Shown here: one piece after another, positions 33,177-41,978 of the stretch
Layout of the letters: each line of letters opens with the position of its first letter
Position numbering within the stretch: the stretch's first letter is position 1
Assembly (NCBI GenBank): GCA_958403905.1
Contig: CATXZD010000011.1
Location: forward strand, 1-64,000
From: an uncultured Ruminococcus sp.
GTDB lineage: Bacteria > Bacillota > Clostridia > Oscillospirales > Acutalibacteraceae
Length of the DNA stretch: 64,000 nucleotides
Reading direction: 5' to 3'
Position numbers and translations under genes: made by a program
Notes under the pieces: generated by a model
Databases searched by the model: none
Told to the model about the DNA's origin: nothing
Seen by the model: the letters and a program-made list of their open reading frames with translations, nothing else

Positions 33177-34472
33177 ATGAGAAAAAGAATAGTTTCAATT
33201 GCCCTTGTATTTATGCTTGCGCTGTCTGCGGCTGTTTTATTTTCGGGCTGCGGAAACGATGAATACCCTGTTGAGGTAGCCAATATTACAATAGCAAGCG
33301 AGCCAAAGAACATTGTTGTTCTTGACGCTCCCACTGCCGACATCATTTCGTATGCAGGATATGATATTAAAATGGTAGGCAGAAGTGACGAAGTAAATCA
33401 GGATTGGCTCAGCGTTGTTCCGAGCGTAGGTTCGCAGACTTCGCCAAATGTAGATAAAATAAAAACGTACGAGACTGACATTGTTTTTGCAGGCGAAAAC
33501 CTTGACAAAAATGTTAAGGAAAGCCTTGAAAAAGAGAATATTCAGGTTATAACAATGTCGCAGGCAAAAACCCCGAAAGCGCTTGAAACCAATTACGTTA
33601 CTCTCGGAAAAATCCTTGGCGGAAAGGTAACAGGCTCAAACAAGGGAGCTTCTGCTTATGACGACCTTATCAGCAATATGGAAATGGTAAAGTCATCGGT
33701 TAAAACCGAGGTTAATTCGGATATTCTCTACACAGTATGTTATCTTTATTTTGAAGACAATAACTTAAAGCTTATGACAAGCGGCACATACGGCGATATG
33801 CTTCTCGGATATACAGGAGCGGTAAATGCAGCTGTCAATATTGATGAAAATAAGGTTGACGTAAACACATTAAAGGTTGCAAATCCAAACTTTATTTTCT
33901 ATTCCGACGACGCTACGCTGAACGCAATTAAAGCCGACGCAGTGCTCGGTAAATTGACAGCAGTTACAGGCGGAAAGACTCTTATGGTAACTGCCGACGA
34001 GATGAATCGTCAGGGCAAAAGTGCTCTTAATACTCTTGACAAAATGGTAGGTTTTATGTACCCGTCACTCAATAAGAATACGGCTACAAGGGACGAAGCA
34101 GCTAAAACAGCGGCGACTGTTGCTGCGTCAACAACTGCAAATAATAATAATCAGACAACAACCAATAATCAGACTGCAACTACTGTGCCTGCAAACGCAG
34201 CAACAACTTCACTTGCTGATAAGTACAAGATTAAGCTTGACAAACTCACGCTAAAATATGAGGACGAAAACGGCAACATAAAGATTATGCAGCAGCGTTT
34301 GTATGACCTCGGATATATTGACGACAAGGAAAATATTACGGGCTATTACGGTGATGTTTCAAAAGCGGCTGTTAAAAGCTTCCAGACCAAAAACGGAATC
34401 AAGGCTACAGGTAACGCCGACAACGCAACACTTGTAAAGATGTTTGACAGCAATGCTGTTAAAAACGGATAA
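33177..34472 (+). CDS. Lipoprotein: substrate-binding domain fused to peptidoglycan-binding domain
   Basis: A 431-residue lipoprotein. Signal peptide and lipobox AVLFSGC give lipidation near Cys25. Residues about 35-300 look like a cluster A-2 (BtuF/FhuD-like) periplasmic-binding domain, as in ABC-type siderophore or cobalamin uptake: NIVVLDAPTADIISYAGY, then VFAGENLD. A 50-residue linker rich in T, N and A follows. The last 75 residues resemble a PG-binding_1 domain: IKIMQQRLYDLGYIDDK ... YGDVSKAAVKSFQTKNGI. No ABC permease or ATPase gene is next to it. The mature protein could tether a ligand-binding domain to the wall. ATG follows CGGAGG. Confidence 0.85.
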   Translation: MRKRIVSIALVFMLALSAAVLFSGCGNDEYPVEVANITIASEPKNIVVLDAPTADIISYAGYDIKMVGRSDEVNQDWLSVVPSVGSQTSPNVDKIKTYETDIVFAGENLDKNVKESLEKENIQVITMSQAKTPKALETNYVTLGKILGGKVTGSNKGASAYDDLISNMEMVKSSVKTEVNSDILYTVCYLYFEDNNLKLMTSGTYGDMLLGYTGAVNAAVNIDENKVDVNTLKVANPNFIFYSDDATLNAIKADAVLGKLTAVTGGKTLMVTADEMNRQGKSALNTLDKMVGFMYPSLNKNTATRDEAAKTAATVAASTTANNNNQTTTNNQTATTVPANAATTSLADKYKIKLDKLTLKYEDENGNIKIMQQRLYDLGYIDDKENITGYYGDVSKAAVKSFQTKNGIKATGNADNATLVKMFDSNAVKNG

Positions 34473-34486
34473 TATAGTTATATAGT

Positions 34487-34516
34487 AAAGCACCCGAGGG
34501 CACTCGGGTGCTTTTT
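34487..34516 (+). terminator. Terminator after the lipoprotein gene
   Basis: AAAGCACCCGAG / CTCGGGTGCTTT stem with a GGCA loop and a T tract. Confidence 0.93.
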
Positions 34517-34557
34517 GTTATTTAAGTGTAAGAGCGTTTATAAATTAAAAGCAAACG

Positions 34558-35160
34558 TTAAATGTCAACTAAATCATCTTTTGTGATTTTTCGAATAACT
34601 CGGCACGGATTTCCTGCTGCAAAAACATTTGCGGGAATATCCCTTGTAACTACGCTTCCTGCACCGATTACTGAGCCTTTTCCGATTTTAACTCCGCCGC
34701 AGACCGTAACGTCTGAGGCAAGCCAGCAATCGTCTTCGATAGTAACAGGCTTTGCATACTCGTAGTTATACATGGTGCCGTCGTTTCTTTCACGAATACG
34801 GCGCTGTTCGGCAGACATAGGGTGTACGGGAGTTGCAATCGTACAGTTTGGTCCGAAAAACACACTACTGCCGATTTGTACCTGACAACAGTCAAGCACA
34901 ACAAGATTAAAATTTGCATAGCATTTTTCACCGAAGGTAGTGAAAACACCGTAGTCAAACTGAATCGGACCCTGAAGATAAGTGCCTTTGCCAAAATTCG
35001 GAAGAAGCTCTGATATAATTTCATTTCGCTTTTGTTCTTCGTCCTCATAAGTATCGTTATACTGTTTACAAAGCTTGTGAGCTTTTTTGCGCATTTCAGC
35101 AAGCTCGCTGTCGGAAGGGTCATATAATAAACCGTTCAGCATTTTTTCTTTTTCTGTCAT
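34558..35160 (-). CDS. Maltose/galactoside O-acetyltransferase-like (LbH)
   Basis: A 200-residue left-handed beta-helix acetyltransferase. The N-terminal MLNGLLYDPSDSELAEMR is typical of Maa/LacA; catalytic His lies in ATPVHPMSAEQRR, and the hexapeptide coils include CWLASDVTVCGGVKIGKGSVIGAGSVV. It transfers acetyl from acetyl-CoA to a sugar hydroxyl. It follows the L,D-transpeptidase gene at 13 bp on the same strand, so cotranscription is likely. Confidence 0.92.
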   Translation of the reverse strand: MTEKEKMLNGLLYDPSDSELAEMRKKAHKLCKQYNDTYEDEEQKRNEIISELLPNFGKGTYLQGPIQFDYGVFTTFGEKCYANFNLVVLDCCQVQIGSSVFFGPNCTIATPVHPMSAEQRRIRERNDGTMYNYEYAKPVTIEDDCWLASDVTVCGGVKIGKGSVIGAGSVVTRDIPANVFAAGNPCRVIRKITKDDLVDI

Positions 35161-35173
35161 AATATATCTCTCC

Positions 35174-36373
35174 TTAATTTGTAACCTTTACTGTTATATC
35201 AACGCTTGTGCTTCTGTGCAGACTGTCGGTTACAGAATACGTTACCTTGTATTTGCCAACCCTTGACGTGACGACGTTGCCGGTTACAGCAACCTTTTCG
35301 GTAATATCATTTGAGCAGGTGTCAACTGCTTTTATGTTATTCATAGGCGAAAAACTTTCGTCCTTTTTTATTGTGCAGTTATTTGCCCCTGTAATCTGCG
35401 GATTTTTGTTGTAGTAGGGATTTTTTCTGTTATCGTCTGTCGGATCCCATCCGCATTTTAAATTAGTAATTTTTATCGTATCCGGCTTGCCGAGAGGACC
35501 TGGATTATCGTCATCGTAAATTGTAATACGTGTGTCGTAAGCGCAGTTATCGTAAATCCATTTTGTGTCGGAAACAGAAAGCCTTACACACCCGAGCGAC
35601 GCATTTGTACCAAGCTTGTTAAACTCCTCAACCTCTAAATCATCGGGAGATTGAGTATAATACGGCACTGAATGAAAAAGATAGTCACCCGATATTCCGC
35701 TGACATACTGGCCGTACACGTTATCAAAAAGCGGGTGCCATTCGTGCTTGAAGTAAATGCCGAATGTTCCTGTGATTGTACCGTTGTTCTTTCCGCAAGA
35801 GCATACCATTGCCCTGATAGGAACGGTATATTCTCCGTTTTTATCATAGGTGTAAACAGTAACGCAGTTTTCTTTTCTGTTGACATGTATTTCGTAAGGA
35901 TTTCTATTGCTGTTGTCGGCAAGATTTTTCTTTAACACATTTTCGTTTGCAGTAATACAGGTTGAAAATCTGTCAACTTTCTCTTCTTTTGCTTCGGTAA
36001 CGGTAATTTTGCACTCGTATTTTTTGTTGTTGCTAAACAATGCCGTAATTGTTGCAGTTCCTGATTTTTTGGCGTCAACTCTGCCGCCGCTGTCAACACT
36101 TGCAATCGTAATGTCACTGCTTGTCCATTTACGCAGGCTCTTTTCTTCGTCCTTTGATATTGTAATAACCTTTGCTTCGCCCTCCGAGAGAATAAGAGGT
36201 TCTTTAGAGTCTATTTTATAAGTAGGATTTTCAATAGGAATTACTTTTGCAGGGGTTGTGTTGAACGTAGACTTATTTTCGTTATTAATATGTTTGACGC
36301 TTCCGAAAGCACTAAGAATGCAGGTAAACGTCAGAATAAAACATAAAAGGAAAATAAACAAGTATTTTTTCAT
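35174..36373 (-). CDS. Secreted L,D-transpeptidase with Ig-like domains
   Basis: A 399-residue exported enzyme, anchored or released by an N-terminal hydrophobic segment (residues 4-24). Residues about 55-125 resemble a BIG2-type Ig domain (KWTSSDITIASVD ... GTATITALF). The YkuD catalytic domain spans roughly 160-290 with HSVPYYTQSP and catalytic Cys262 in ASLGCVRLS. The last 80 residues look like an Ig-like fold of the Cry22A/DUF5011 kind (VGKYKVTYSVTDSLHRS). Such enzymes make 3-3 cross-links in peptidoglycan. Having Ig domains on both sides is unusual. Confidence 0.9.
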   Translation of the reverse strand: MKKYLFIFLLCFILTFTCILSAFGSVKHINNENKSTFNTTPAKVIPIENPTYKIDSKEPLILSEGEAKVITISKDEEKSLRKWTSSDITIASVDSGGRVDAKKSGTATITALFSNNKKYECKITVTEAKEEKVDRFSTCITANENVLKKNLADNSNRNPYEIHVNRKENCVTVYTYDKNGEYTVPIRAMVCSCGKNNGTITGTFGIYFKHEWHPLFDNVYGQYVSGISGDYLFHSVPYYTQSPDDLEVEEFNKLGTNASLGCVRLSVSDTKWIYDNCAYDTRITIYDDDNPGPLGKPDTIKITNLKCGWDPTDDNRKNPYYNKNPQITGANNCTIKKDESFSPMNNIKAVDTCSNDITEKVAVTGNVVTSRVGKYKVTYSVTDSLHRSTSVDITVKVTN

Positions 36374-36496
36374 AACATAACCTTTCAGAATATTACAAAT
36401 TTTTAACTTTTTTACATTATAACTTTTTTTTGCAAATAAGGCAAGACATATTTTATTCCATTAAAAAATGTGGTAAAATGTATGTGGTGATTTTTT

Positions 36497-37048
36497 ATGG
36501 CACATCCAATTAAGCATTTTAAAACAATTACAAAACACAGGCACAAGGTTATTGCAAACTGCGCAAGAGCAGGCATACTTTTTCAGGGGTTAAGGCACGA
36601 TTTGTCAAAATACAGCCCTACGGAGTTTATTCCGGGAGCGAGGTTTTTTCAGGGTGACAGAAGTCCCAACGAACGTGAGCGCGAGCTGTACGGATGTTCG
36701 CTTGCGTGGATGCACCACAAGGGACGAAACCGTCATCATTACGAATACTGGAACGATTATAATCCCAAAACAAGGCAGATTGAAAACGTAGAAATGCCCG
36801 TTCGCTACGTAATAGAAATGTTTTGCGACCGCGTTGCGGCAAGTAAAATATACAACGGAAAAGATTATAAGGACAGCGACCCGTTTACGTATTTTCTTCG
36901 CATAAAGGGAAAACACCGTATGCACCCGAACACGGAGGCACTGCTTGACAAACTGCTTGTAATGCTTCGTGACGAGGGCGAGGAAAAGACGTTTGCGTAT
37001 ATTAAAACCGAGTGCCTCGGACGTAAGACGCGCAAGAAAGACGATTAA
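36497..37048 (+). CDS. DUF5662 family protein
   Basis: A 183-residue soluble protein rich in histidines and aromatics. FQGLRHDLSKYSPTEF, HHKGRNRHHYEYW and the closing KGKHRMHPNTEALLDKLL match DUF5662. The HD-like spacing of His and Asp suggests metal binding, but activity is unknown. It stands between the divergent L,D-transpeptidase gene and an HD-domain gene. Confidence 0.85.
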   Translation: MAHPIKHFKTITKHRHKVIANCARAGILFQGLRHDLSKYSPTEFIPGARFFQGDRSPNERERELYGCSLAWMHHKGRNRHHYEYWNDYNPKTRQIENVEMPVRYVIEMFCDRVAASKIYNGKDYKDSDPFTYFLRIKGKHRMHPNTEALLDKLLVMLRDEGEEKTFAYIKTECLGRKTRKKDD

Positions 37049-37143
37049 AGTGAAAACATGATTGTCGCTTTGCGTAAGAACATCAGCCGTGTCCGCAGAA
37101 TATATGAAACGTGATTTTTTAAATCGACAGTCAGGAGAAACAT

Positions 37144-37638
37144 ATGAAAAAAATGGGCAAAGTGATTGAGGCTATGATAGAATATTATGGCACGGATTTA
37201 AGAAGAATAAACCATTTTTTAAAGGTTTTTTCATTTGCAAAAACAATCGGCGAGGGAGAACACCTTGATACAAACAACCAAAACCTGCTTGAGGTATCTG
37301 CAATCGTCCACGATATCGGCATAAAGCAAAGCGAGTTGAAATATAACTCAAGCGCAGGCAGGTATCAGGAGCTTGAAGGGCCGGCAGAAGCAGAAAAACT
37401 GCTTTTAAACATTGGCTATGACAGCGATTTTGTTGAAAAAGTCTGTTACCTTGTCGGTCATCATCATACATACAATCAGATTGATTCAATGCCGTATCAG
37501 ATTTTGGTTGAGGCGGATTTTCTTGTAAATCTTTTTGAGGACGGTGCAAGCGTCAGTGCCGTAAAAAAAGCAGAGGAAAAAATATTCAAAACATCTACAG
37601 GTATAAAACTGCTTAAAAAAATGTACTTTGGCAGGTAA
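37144..37638 (+). CDS. HD domain protein
   Basis: A 164-residue predicted metal-dependent phosphohydrolase. The HD signature is IVHDIGIKQ, preceded by H at FLKVFSFAK region, with VGHHHTYNQID and EADFLVNLFED further on. Substrate may be a nucleotide or cyclic nucleotide. ATG follows AGGAG. Confidence 0.87.
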   Translation: MKKMGKVIEAMIEYYGTDLRRINHFLKVFSFAKTIGEGEHLDTNNQNLLEVSAIVHDIGIKQSELKYNSSAGRYQELEGPAEAEKLLLNIGYDSDFVEKVCYLVGHHHTYNQIDSMPYQILVEADFLVNLFEDGASVSAVKKAEEKIFKTSTGIKLLKKMYFGR

Positions 37639-37681
37639 TTTTTTTGCGAAACGCAGAAGTTTTTTTCTTGCCGTAAAGGTA

Positions 37682-37710
37682 TTGACAACAGACAAGAAAA
37701 ATGTTATTTT
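37682..37710 (+). promoter_or_regulatory. Promoter of pflB
   Basis: TTGACA at 37682-37687 and TATTTT at 37705-37710, 17-bp spacer. Transcription would start about 37717, at the riboswitch. Confidence 0.75.
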
Positions 37711-37716
37711 AAAGGT

Positions 37717-37818
37717 GTTATATGACTGACGGAACAGTGGAATTAACCACAGTGAAGTATAACGATTCAAAGCCGACCGTCTGGGCGAAAGCTCAGATAA
37801 AGTCGGCTTTTTTTATTT
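37717..37818 (+). promoter_or_regulatory. ZTP riboswitch (pfl motif) with terminator
   Basis: The RNA between the promoter and pflB shows the pfl-motif core: GACTGACGG, a small GUGG-aauua-ACCAC hairpin, AGTGAAGTATAAC, then GCCGACCGTCTGGGC. It matches my memory of the consensus for ZTP/ZMP riboswitches, first named after pfl genes. The 3' half overlaps a terminator stem AAAGCCGAC (37769-37777) / GTCGGCTTT (37802-37810) followed by a T tract. ZTP binding should disrupt the terminator and turn on pflB, linking it to one-carbon folate shortage. Confidence 0.88.
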
Positions 37819-37868
37819 AGCAAATTATACCAACATGATGCATATTTTTATTACACGGAGGTATTGTT

Positions 37869-40097
37869 ATGAGAAACGAATGGAGAGAATTTAAAGGCGG
37901 CGCTTGGGAGAATGAAATTAATGTCAGAGATTTTATTCACAGAAACTACACTCCCTATTTTGGCGGCAGTGAATTTCTTGAAGGCCCCACACAGGCAACA
38001 CTTGACCTTTGGGAACAGGTAAGCGAGCTTAAAAAGCAGGAAATTGAAGCAGGCGGCGTGCTTGATATGGATACAAAGGTTGTTTCAACAATTCTTTCAC
38101 ACGGTGCTGCATATATAGATAAAGACAAGGAGCAGATTGTCGGATTGCAGACAGACAAGCCATTAAAGCGCTCTCTCCAGCCCTACGGCGGAATCAGAAT
38201 GGCTACTAAGGCTTGCAGAGATAACGGCTACGAGGTTGATCCCGAGATTACAGAGTTTTTTACAACTCACAGAAAAACCCACAACGCAGGTGTGTTTGAC
38301 GCCTATACTCCCGAAATGAGAAAATGCCGTACAAACCATATTATAACAGGACTTCCCGACGCTTACGGAAGAGGCAGAATTATCGGCGATTACCGCCGTG
38401 TAGCGCTTTACGGCGTTGATCGCCTTATTGAGGACAAGCAGCATCAGAAGGATACAACAAGAATTATTATGTATTCTGATGTTATCCGTGAGCGTGAGGA
38501 GCTTTCAGAGCAAATCAGATCGCTTCAGATGCTCAAGCAGATGGCTAACATTTACGGCTGTGATATTTCAAAGCCTGCCACAAACTTTAAAGAGGCTGTA
38601 CAGGCTGTGTACTTTGCATACCTTGCATCGGTTAAGGAACAGAACGGTGCGGCTATGAGTCTCGGCAGAACTTCAACATTCCTCGATATCTACGCTTATC
38701 GTGATCTTGCAGAGGGCACAATCACAGAAAAAGAAGTTCAGGAAATTGTCGATCACTTCATTATGAAGCTGAGAATGGTATGCTTTGCACGTACTCCCGA
38801 ATACAATCAGATTTTCGCAGGCGACCCCACATGGGTTACCGAGTCAATCGGCGGAATCGGAACTGACGGACGTCCGCTTGTTACAAAGATGTCGTTCCGT
38901 TACCTCAATACACTCAACAACATTGGTGCCGCTCCCGAACCAAACCTTACAGTTTTATGGTCAACTCAGCTTCCCGAAAACTTTAAAAGTTTCTGTGCTG
39001 ATATGTCAATTAAATATCATGCTGTTCAGTATGAAAACGACGATCTTATGCGTCCGCTTCACGGCGACGATTACGGTATTGCATGCTGTGTATCTTCAAT
39101 GAAAATCGGCAAGGAAATGCAGTTCTTCGGCGCAAGAGCTAACCTTGCAAAGTGTTTGCTTTATGCAATCAACGGCGGTGTTGACGAGGTTACAGGCGAT
39201 CAGGTTGGTCCTAAGTACCGTCCTGTTGAGGGCGATTACCTCGACTATGACGATGTAATGGACAAGTACAAGGCTATGATGAAATGGCTTGCACAGGTTT
39301 ATGTAAATGCACTCAACATCATTCACTATATGCACGATAAATACTCCTACGAGCGTTTGCAGATGGCTTTGCATGACAAGCACGTTACACGCTGGTTTGC
39401 AACAGGTATTGCAGGTTTCTCGGTTGTTGCCGACTCTCTTTCTGCAATTAAGTATGCAAAGGTTAAGGTTGTAAGAAACGAAAAGGGAATTGTTACCGAC
39501 TACATCACCGAGGGCGATTTCCCGAAATACGGCAACGACGATGACCGAGTTGACGACATTGCCAAAGAGGTACTCCATACGTTTATCAGTTACCTCAGGC
39601 AGAATCACACCTACCGCGGCGGTATTCCCACAACCTCAATCCTTACAATTACGTCTAACGTTTCCTACGGCAAGAACACAGGCTCAACTCCGGACGGCAG
39701 AAAGTACGGCGAGCCGTTTGCTCCCGGTGCAAACCCGATGCACGGCAGAGATTCCAACGGTGCAGTTGCTTCTCTTGCTTCCGTTGCAAAGCTTCCGTTT
39801 ATGGACTCGCAGGACGGTATTTCAAATACATTTACCATTGTTCCGTCTGCACTCGGCAAAACCGATGAGCAGAGAAATCATAACCTTGTTGCATTGCTTG
39901 ACGGTTATATGCTCAAGGGAGGCTATCACCTCAACGTAAATGTGTTTGACAGAGAACTTCTTCTTGATGCCCAGAAGCACCCCGAGCTTTATCCTCAGCT
40001 TACAATCCGTGTTTCAGGCTACGCTGTAAACTTTATCAAGCTTACTAAGGAACAGCAGGACGAGGTTATTTCAAGAACATTCCATTCATCAATATAA
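37869..40097 (+). CDS. pflB: Formate acetyltransferase (pyruvate formate-lyase)
   Basis: Glycyl radical enzyme (742 aa) that converts pyruvate plus CoA to acetyl-CoA plus formate. The catalytic cysteine pair is in IACCVSSMKIG; the glycyl radical loop near the C-terminus is IRVSGYAV with Gly717. The active-site SNVSYGKNTGSTPDGR segment is present. Length matches family members. ATG follows GGAGG. It stands behind the ZTP riboswitch, with its activase gene downstream past a MITE-like element. Confidence 0.97.
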   Translation: MRNEWREFKGGAWENEINVRDFIHRNYTPYFGGSEFLEGPTQATLDLWEQVSELKKQEIEAGGVLDMDTKVVSTILSHGAAYIDKDKEQIVGLQTDKPLKRSLQPYGGIRMATKACRDNGYEVDPEITEFFTTHRKTHNAGVFDAYTPEMRKCRTNHIITGLPDAYGRGRIIGDYRRVALYGVDRLIEDKQHQKDTTRIIMYSDVIREREELSEQIRSLQMLKQMANIYGCDISKPATNFKEAVQAVYFAYLASVKEQNGAAMSLGRTSTFLDIYAYRDLAEGTITEKEVQEIVDHFIMKLRMVCFARTPEYNQIFAGDPTWVTESIGGIGTDGRPLVTKMSFRYLNTLNNIGAAPEPNLTVLWSTQLPENFKSFCADMSIKYHAVQYENDDLMRPLHGDDYGIACCVSSMKIGKEMQFFGARANLAKCLLYAINGGVDEVTGDQVGPKYRPVEGDYLDYDDVMDKYKAMMKWLAQVYVNALNIIHYMHDKYSYERLQMALHDKHVTRWFATGIAGFSVVADSLSAIKYAKVKVVRNEKGIVTDYITEGDFPKYGNDDDRVDDIAKEVLHTFISYLRQNHTYRGGIPTTSILTITSNVSYGKNTGSTPDGRKYGEPFAPGANPMHGRDSNGAVASLASVAKLPFMDSQDGISNTFTIVPSALGKTDEQRNHNLVALLDGYMLKGGYHLNVNVFDRELLLDAQKHPELYPQLTIRVSGYAVNFIKLTKEQQDEVISRTFHSSI

Positions 40098-40107
40098 AAT
40101 AACAGCA

Positions 40108-40132
40108 GGGCGGATATTTAATTTATCCGCCC
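40108..40132 (+). other. Hairpin after pflB
   Basis: GGGCGGATA / TATCCGCCC stem, without a T tract. It could be a processing or stabilising hairpin rather than a terminator, letting transcription continue into pflA. Confidence 0.6.
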
Positions 40133-40141
40133 GATTGAATA

Positions 40142-40319
40142 TAAGGAAACACTGAATAAATCACACGTATAAGTTGTTTGCGCATCTTGCTTGCATATTT
40201 TCCGCCGGCTTGCCCAAAAAATCCTCGTAATGCGTCAGCATTACTGCGGTTTATTGGCTCCACCTGACGAAAAATCTGACGGCGAAATATGCACAAACGA
40301 TTTAATCAGTGTTTCCTTA
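40142..40319. mobile_element. MITE-like inverted-repeat element between pflB and pflA
   Basis: A 178-bp non-coding element whose ends match in inverted form: TAAGGAAACACTGA, then TAAATC, and the complement at the right end (one mismatch in about 21 bp). Weaker complementarity continues inward. ATA borders both ends, which could be a 3-bp target duplication. No transposase frame is seen. It lies inside the pfl operon region and would fold into a long hairpin if transcribed. Confidence 0.72.
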
Positions 40320-40357
40320 ATACTGAATTTCTGAGGGAATTAGTATGAGGTGAAACT

Positions 40358-41089
40358 ATGACAGGCAAAATTCATTCCTTTGAATCTTTCGGCACGGTTG
40401 ACGGCCCAGGCATACGTTTTGTTGTTTTCTTTCAGGGCTGTCCTATGCGCTGCCTTTACTGCCACAATCCCGACACATGGACGGTGAACGCAGGAACAGA
40501 ATATAAAGCCGAGCAGATTATCGAAAAAATTGAACGCAACAAGCCATTTTATACTACCGGAGGACTTACCGCAACAGGCGGAGAGCCTATGCTTCAGCTT
40601 GACTTTCTGATTGAGCTTTTCACTCTTGCAAAGAACAGGGGAATAAACACCTGCCTTGATACGTCAGGAGTTATGTTCGACAGAAACAACAGCGAGCGTA
40701 TGGAGAAAATTGACAGGCTTTTGAAGGTGTGTGACCTCGTTATGCTTGATATTAAGCATATTGATGATGATGAGCACAAAAAGCTGACAACTCATTCTAA
40801 TAAAAATATTCTCGACTTCGCACGTTTTCTTGACGAAAAAAATATGCCTATGCGTATCCGCCACGTTATTGTTCCAAACATTACGGACAAGCGGGAGGAG
40901 CTTTTTAGACTCGGTCAGTTTTTAAAGCCGTTTAATAATATTGAAAAAATTGAAACCTTGCCGTATCATACGCTTGGCAAGGTAAAATACGATAATCTCG
41001 GGATTGATTATCCGCTTGGCGATACGCCTCAGCTTACTGAGAGCGACGCTGAAAAAGCGCTTGAAGTTATCAGGGAGGGTATGCAGTGA
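40358..41089 (+). CDS. pflA: Pyruvate formate-lyase activating enzyme
   Basis: Radical SAM enzyme (243 aa) that installs the glycyl radical on PflB. The 4Fe-4S motif is GCPMRCLYCHNPDT; TATGGEPMLQ and DTSGV follow. ATG follows a GAGGTG ribosome site. It is separated from pflB by the MITE-like element, and the DNA glycosylase gene overlaps its stop. Confidence 0.96.
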   Translation: MTGKIHSFESFGTVDGPGIRFVVFFQGCPMRCLYCHNPDTWTVNAGTEYKAEQIIEKIERNKPFYTTGGLTATGGEPMLQLDFLIELFTLAKNRGINTCLDTSGVMFDRNNSERMEKIDRLLKVCDLVMLDIKHIDDDEHKKLTTHSNKNILDFARFLDEKNMPMRIRHVIVPNITDKREELFRLGQFLKPFNNIEKIETLPYHTLGKVKYDNLGIDYPLGDTPQLTESDAEKALEVIREGMQ

Positions 41090-41574
41090 ATACACCGCAA
41101 AGCATAGTGCATCCGTTTCCTCCGCTGTTTGATAGAAATTCAAGTGTTCTTATACTTGGCAGTTTTCCGTCGGTTAAGTCAAGAGAGCAGAATTTCTTTT
41201 ACGGTCATCCGCAAAACCGATTCTGGAAACTTATTTCATTGCTGTTCGACGAGGAAATTCCTCAGAGCATAGACGAGAAAAAACGGCTTATTTTAAAGCA
41301 CAACCTTGCGCTTTGGGATGTTATTCATTCCTGCACGGTAACAGGCTCAAGCGACAGCTCAATAAAGGACGTTGTGCCGAACGATTTGTCGGTAATTCTG
41401 CAAAACAGCAGGGTTGACAGGATTTTTGCAAACGGAGCGTTGTCGCATAAAATGTATATGAAGTACATCTTTCCTAAGACAGGTATAGAGGCAGTAAAGC
41501 TTCCGTCAACCAGTCCTGCAAATGCGGCATTTTCGCTTGACAGACTTGCCGAAAACTGGAAGATAGTAAAATAA
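41086..41574 (+). CDS. DNA-deoxyinosine (hypoxanthine) glycosylase, UDG superfamily
   Basis: A 162-residue base-excision repair enzyme. The start MNTPQSIVHPFPPLFDRNSS and GSFPSVKSREQNFFYGHPQNRFWK are typical of the family 6-like glycosylases that remove deaminated adenine; the closing LPSTSPANAAFS is the conserved loop. It begins at a GTG overlapping the pflA stop by four bases, so the genes are coupled. Confidence 0.9.
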   Translation: MNTPQSIVHPFPPLFDRNSSVLILGSFPSVKSREQNFFYGHPQNRFWKLISLLFDEEIPQSIDEKKRLILKHNLALWDVIHSCTVTGSSDSSIKDVVPNDLSVILQNSRVDRIFANGALSHKMYMKYIFPKTGIEAVKLPSTSPANAAFSLDRLAENWKIVK

Positions 41575-41610
41575 CCTCTGCTTTGTTCCCACTTGGGTTA
41601 GCTGAATTTC

Positions 41611-41642
41611 TGTTAGGAACGACACAGGGGTCGTTCCCTACA
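41611..41642. repeat. GGGAAC palindrome, short form
   Basis: TGTTAGGAACGAC then GTCGTTCCCTACA: one hairpin equal to half of the longer elements at 6015 and 41979. It may also end transcription of the glycosylase gene. Confidence 0.6.
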
Positions 41643-41657
41643 TTGTATATTATCTAT

Positions 41658-41695
41658 AAAAAACGCTGTAGCATAAATTCTGTGCTACGGCGTTT
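41658..41695 (-). terminator. Terminator of the RHH gene and duplicate hairpin, copy 1
   Basis: AACGCTGTAGCA / TGCTACGGCGTT around TAAATTCTG, with a T tract on the minus strand. It overlaps the 3' end of the RHH gene. A near-identical 38-bp hairpin occurs at 42204-42241. Confidence 0.75.
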
Positions 41696-41867
41696 CCTTT
41701 GCTTCATTTTTTATTATTTCGCCGTTTTTGCGCTCAAAGTTTTCAATACATTTGCGAATGAGATAAACGGTTTGTCTGTTAGCCGAACGCCCTTCGTAGC
41801 TTGCAATATAGTGGAGTTTATCAAGCGTTTCTTTGTCAATTCTTATTGATAAATTTTTAGTTGTCAT
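41685..41867 (-). CDS. Small ribbon-helix-helix DNA-binding protein
   Basis: A 60-residue protein beginning MTTKNLSIRIDKETLDKLHYIA with SANRQTVYLIRKCIENFE, the Arc/MetJ-like ribbon-helix-helix pattern. Such proteins dimerise to bind DNA and are common as antitoxins or element regulators. No toxin gene is adjacent and it lies between repeats, so it may be a relic of an accessory element. ATG follows GGGTGGG. Confidence 0.7.
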   Translation of the reverse strand: MTTKNLSIRIDKETLDKLHYIASYEGRSANRQTVYLIRKCIENFERKNGEIIKNEAKETP

Positions 41868-41978
41868 AATCCCACCCTTTCTGTTACTGAATTTATTATA
41901 GCACTACTTAAAGTGAAAAACTGTGAAGTATACTTGATTTAAGTATACTATATTTTGTTGTGTTTTATTTTGTTCATT

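Noticed and set aside
41583..41849. 88-codon plus-strand frame opposite the RHH gene
   Set aside because: It mirrors the RHH gene, includes the terminator hairpin and has no ribosome site.
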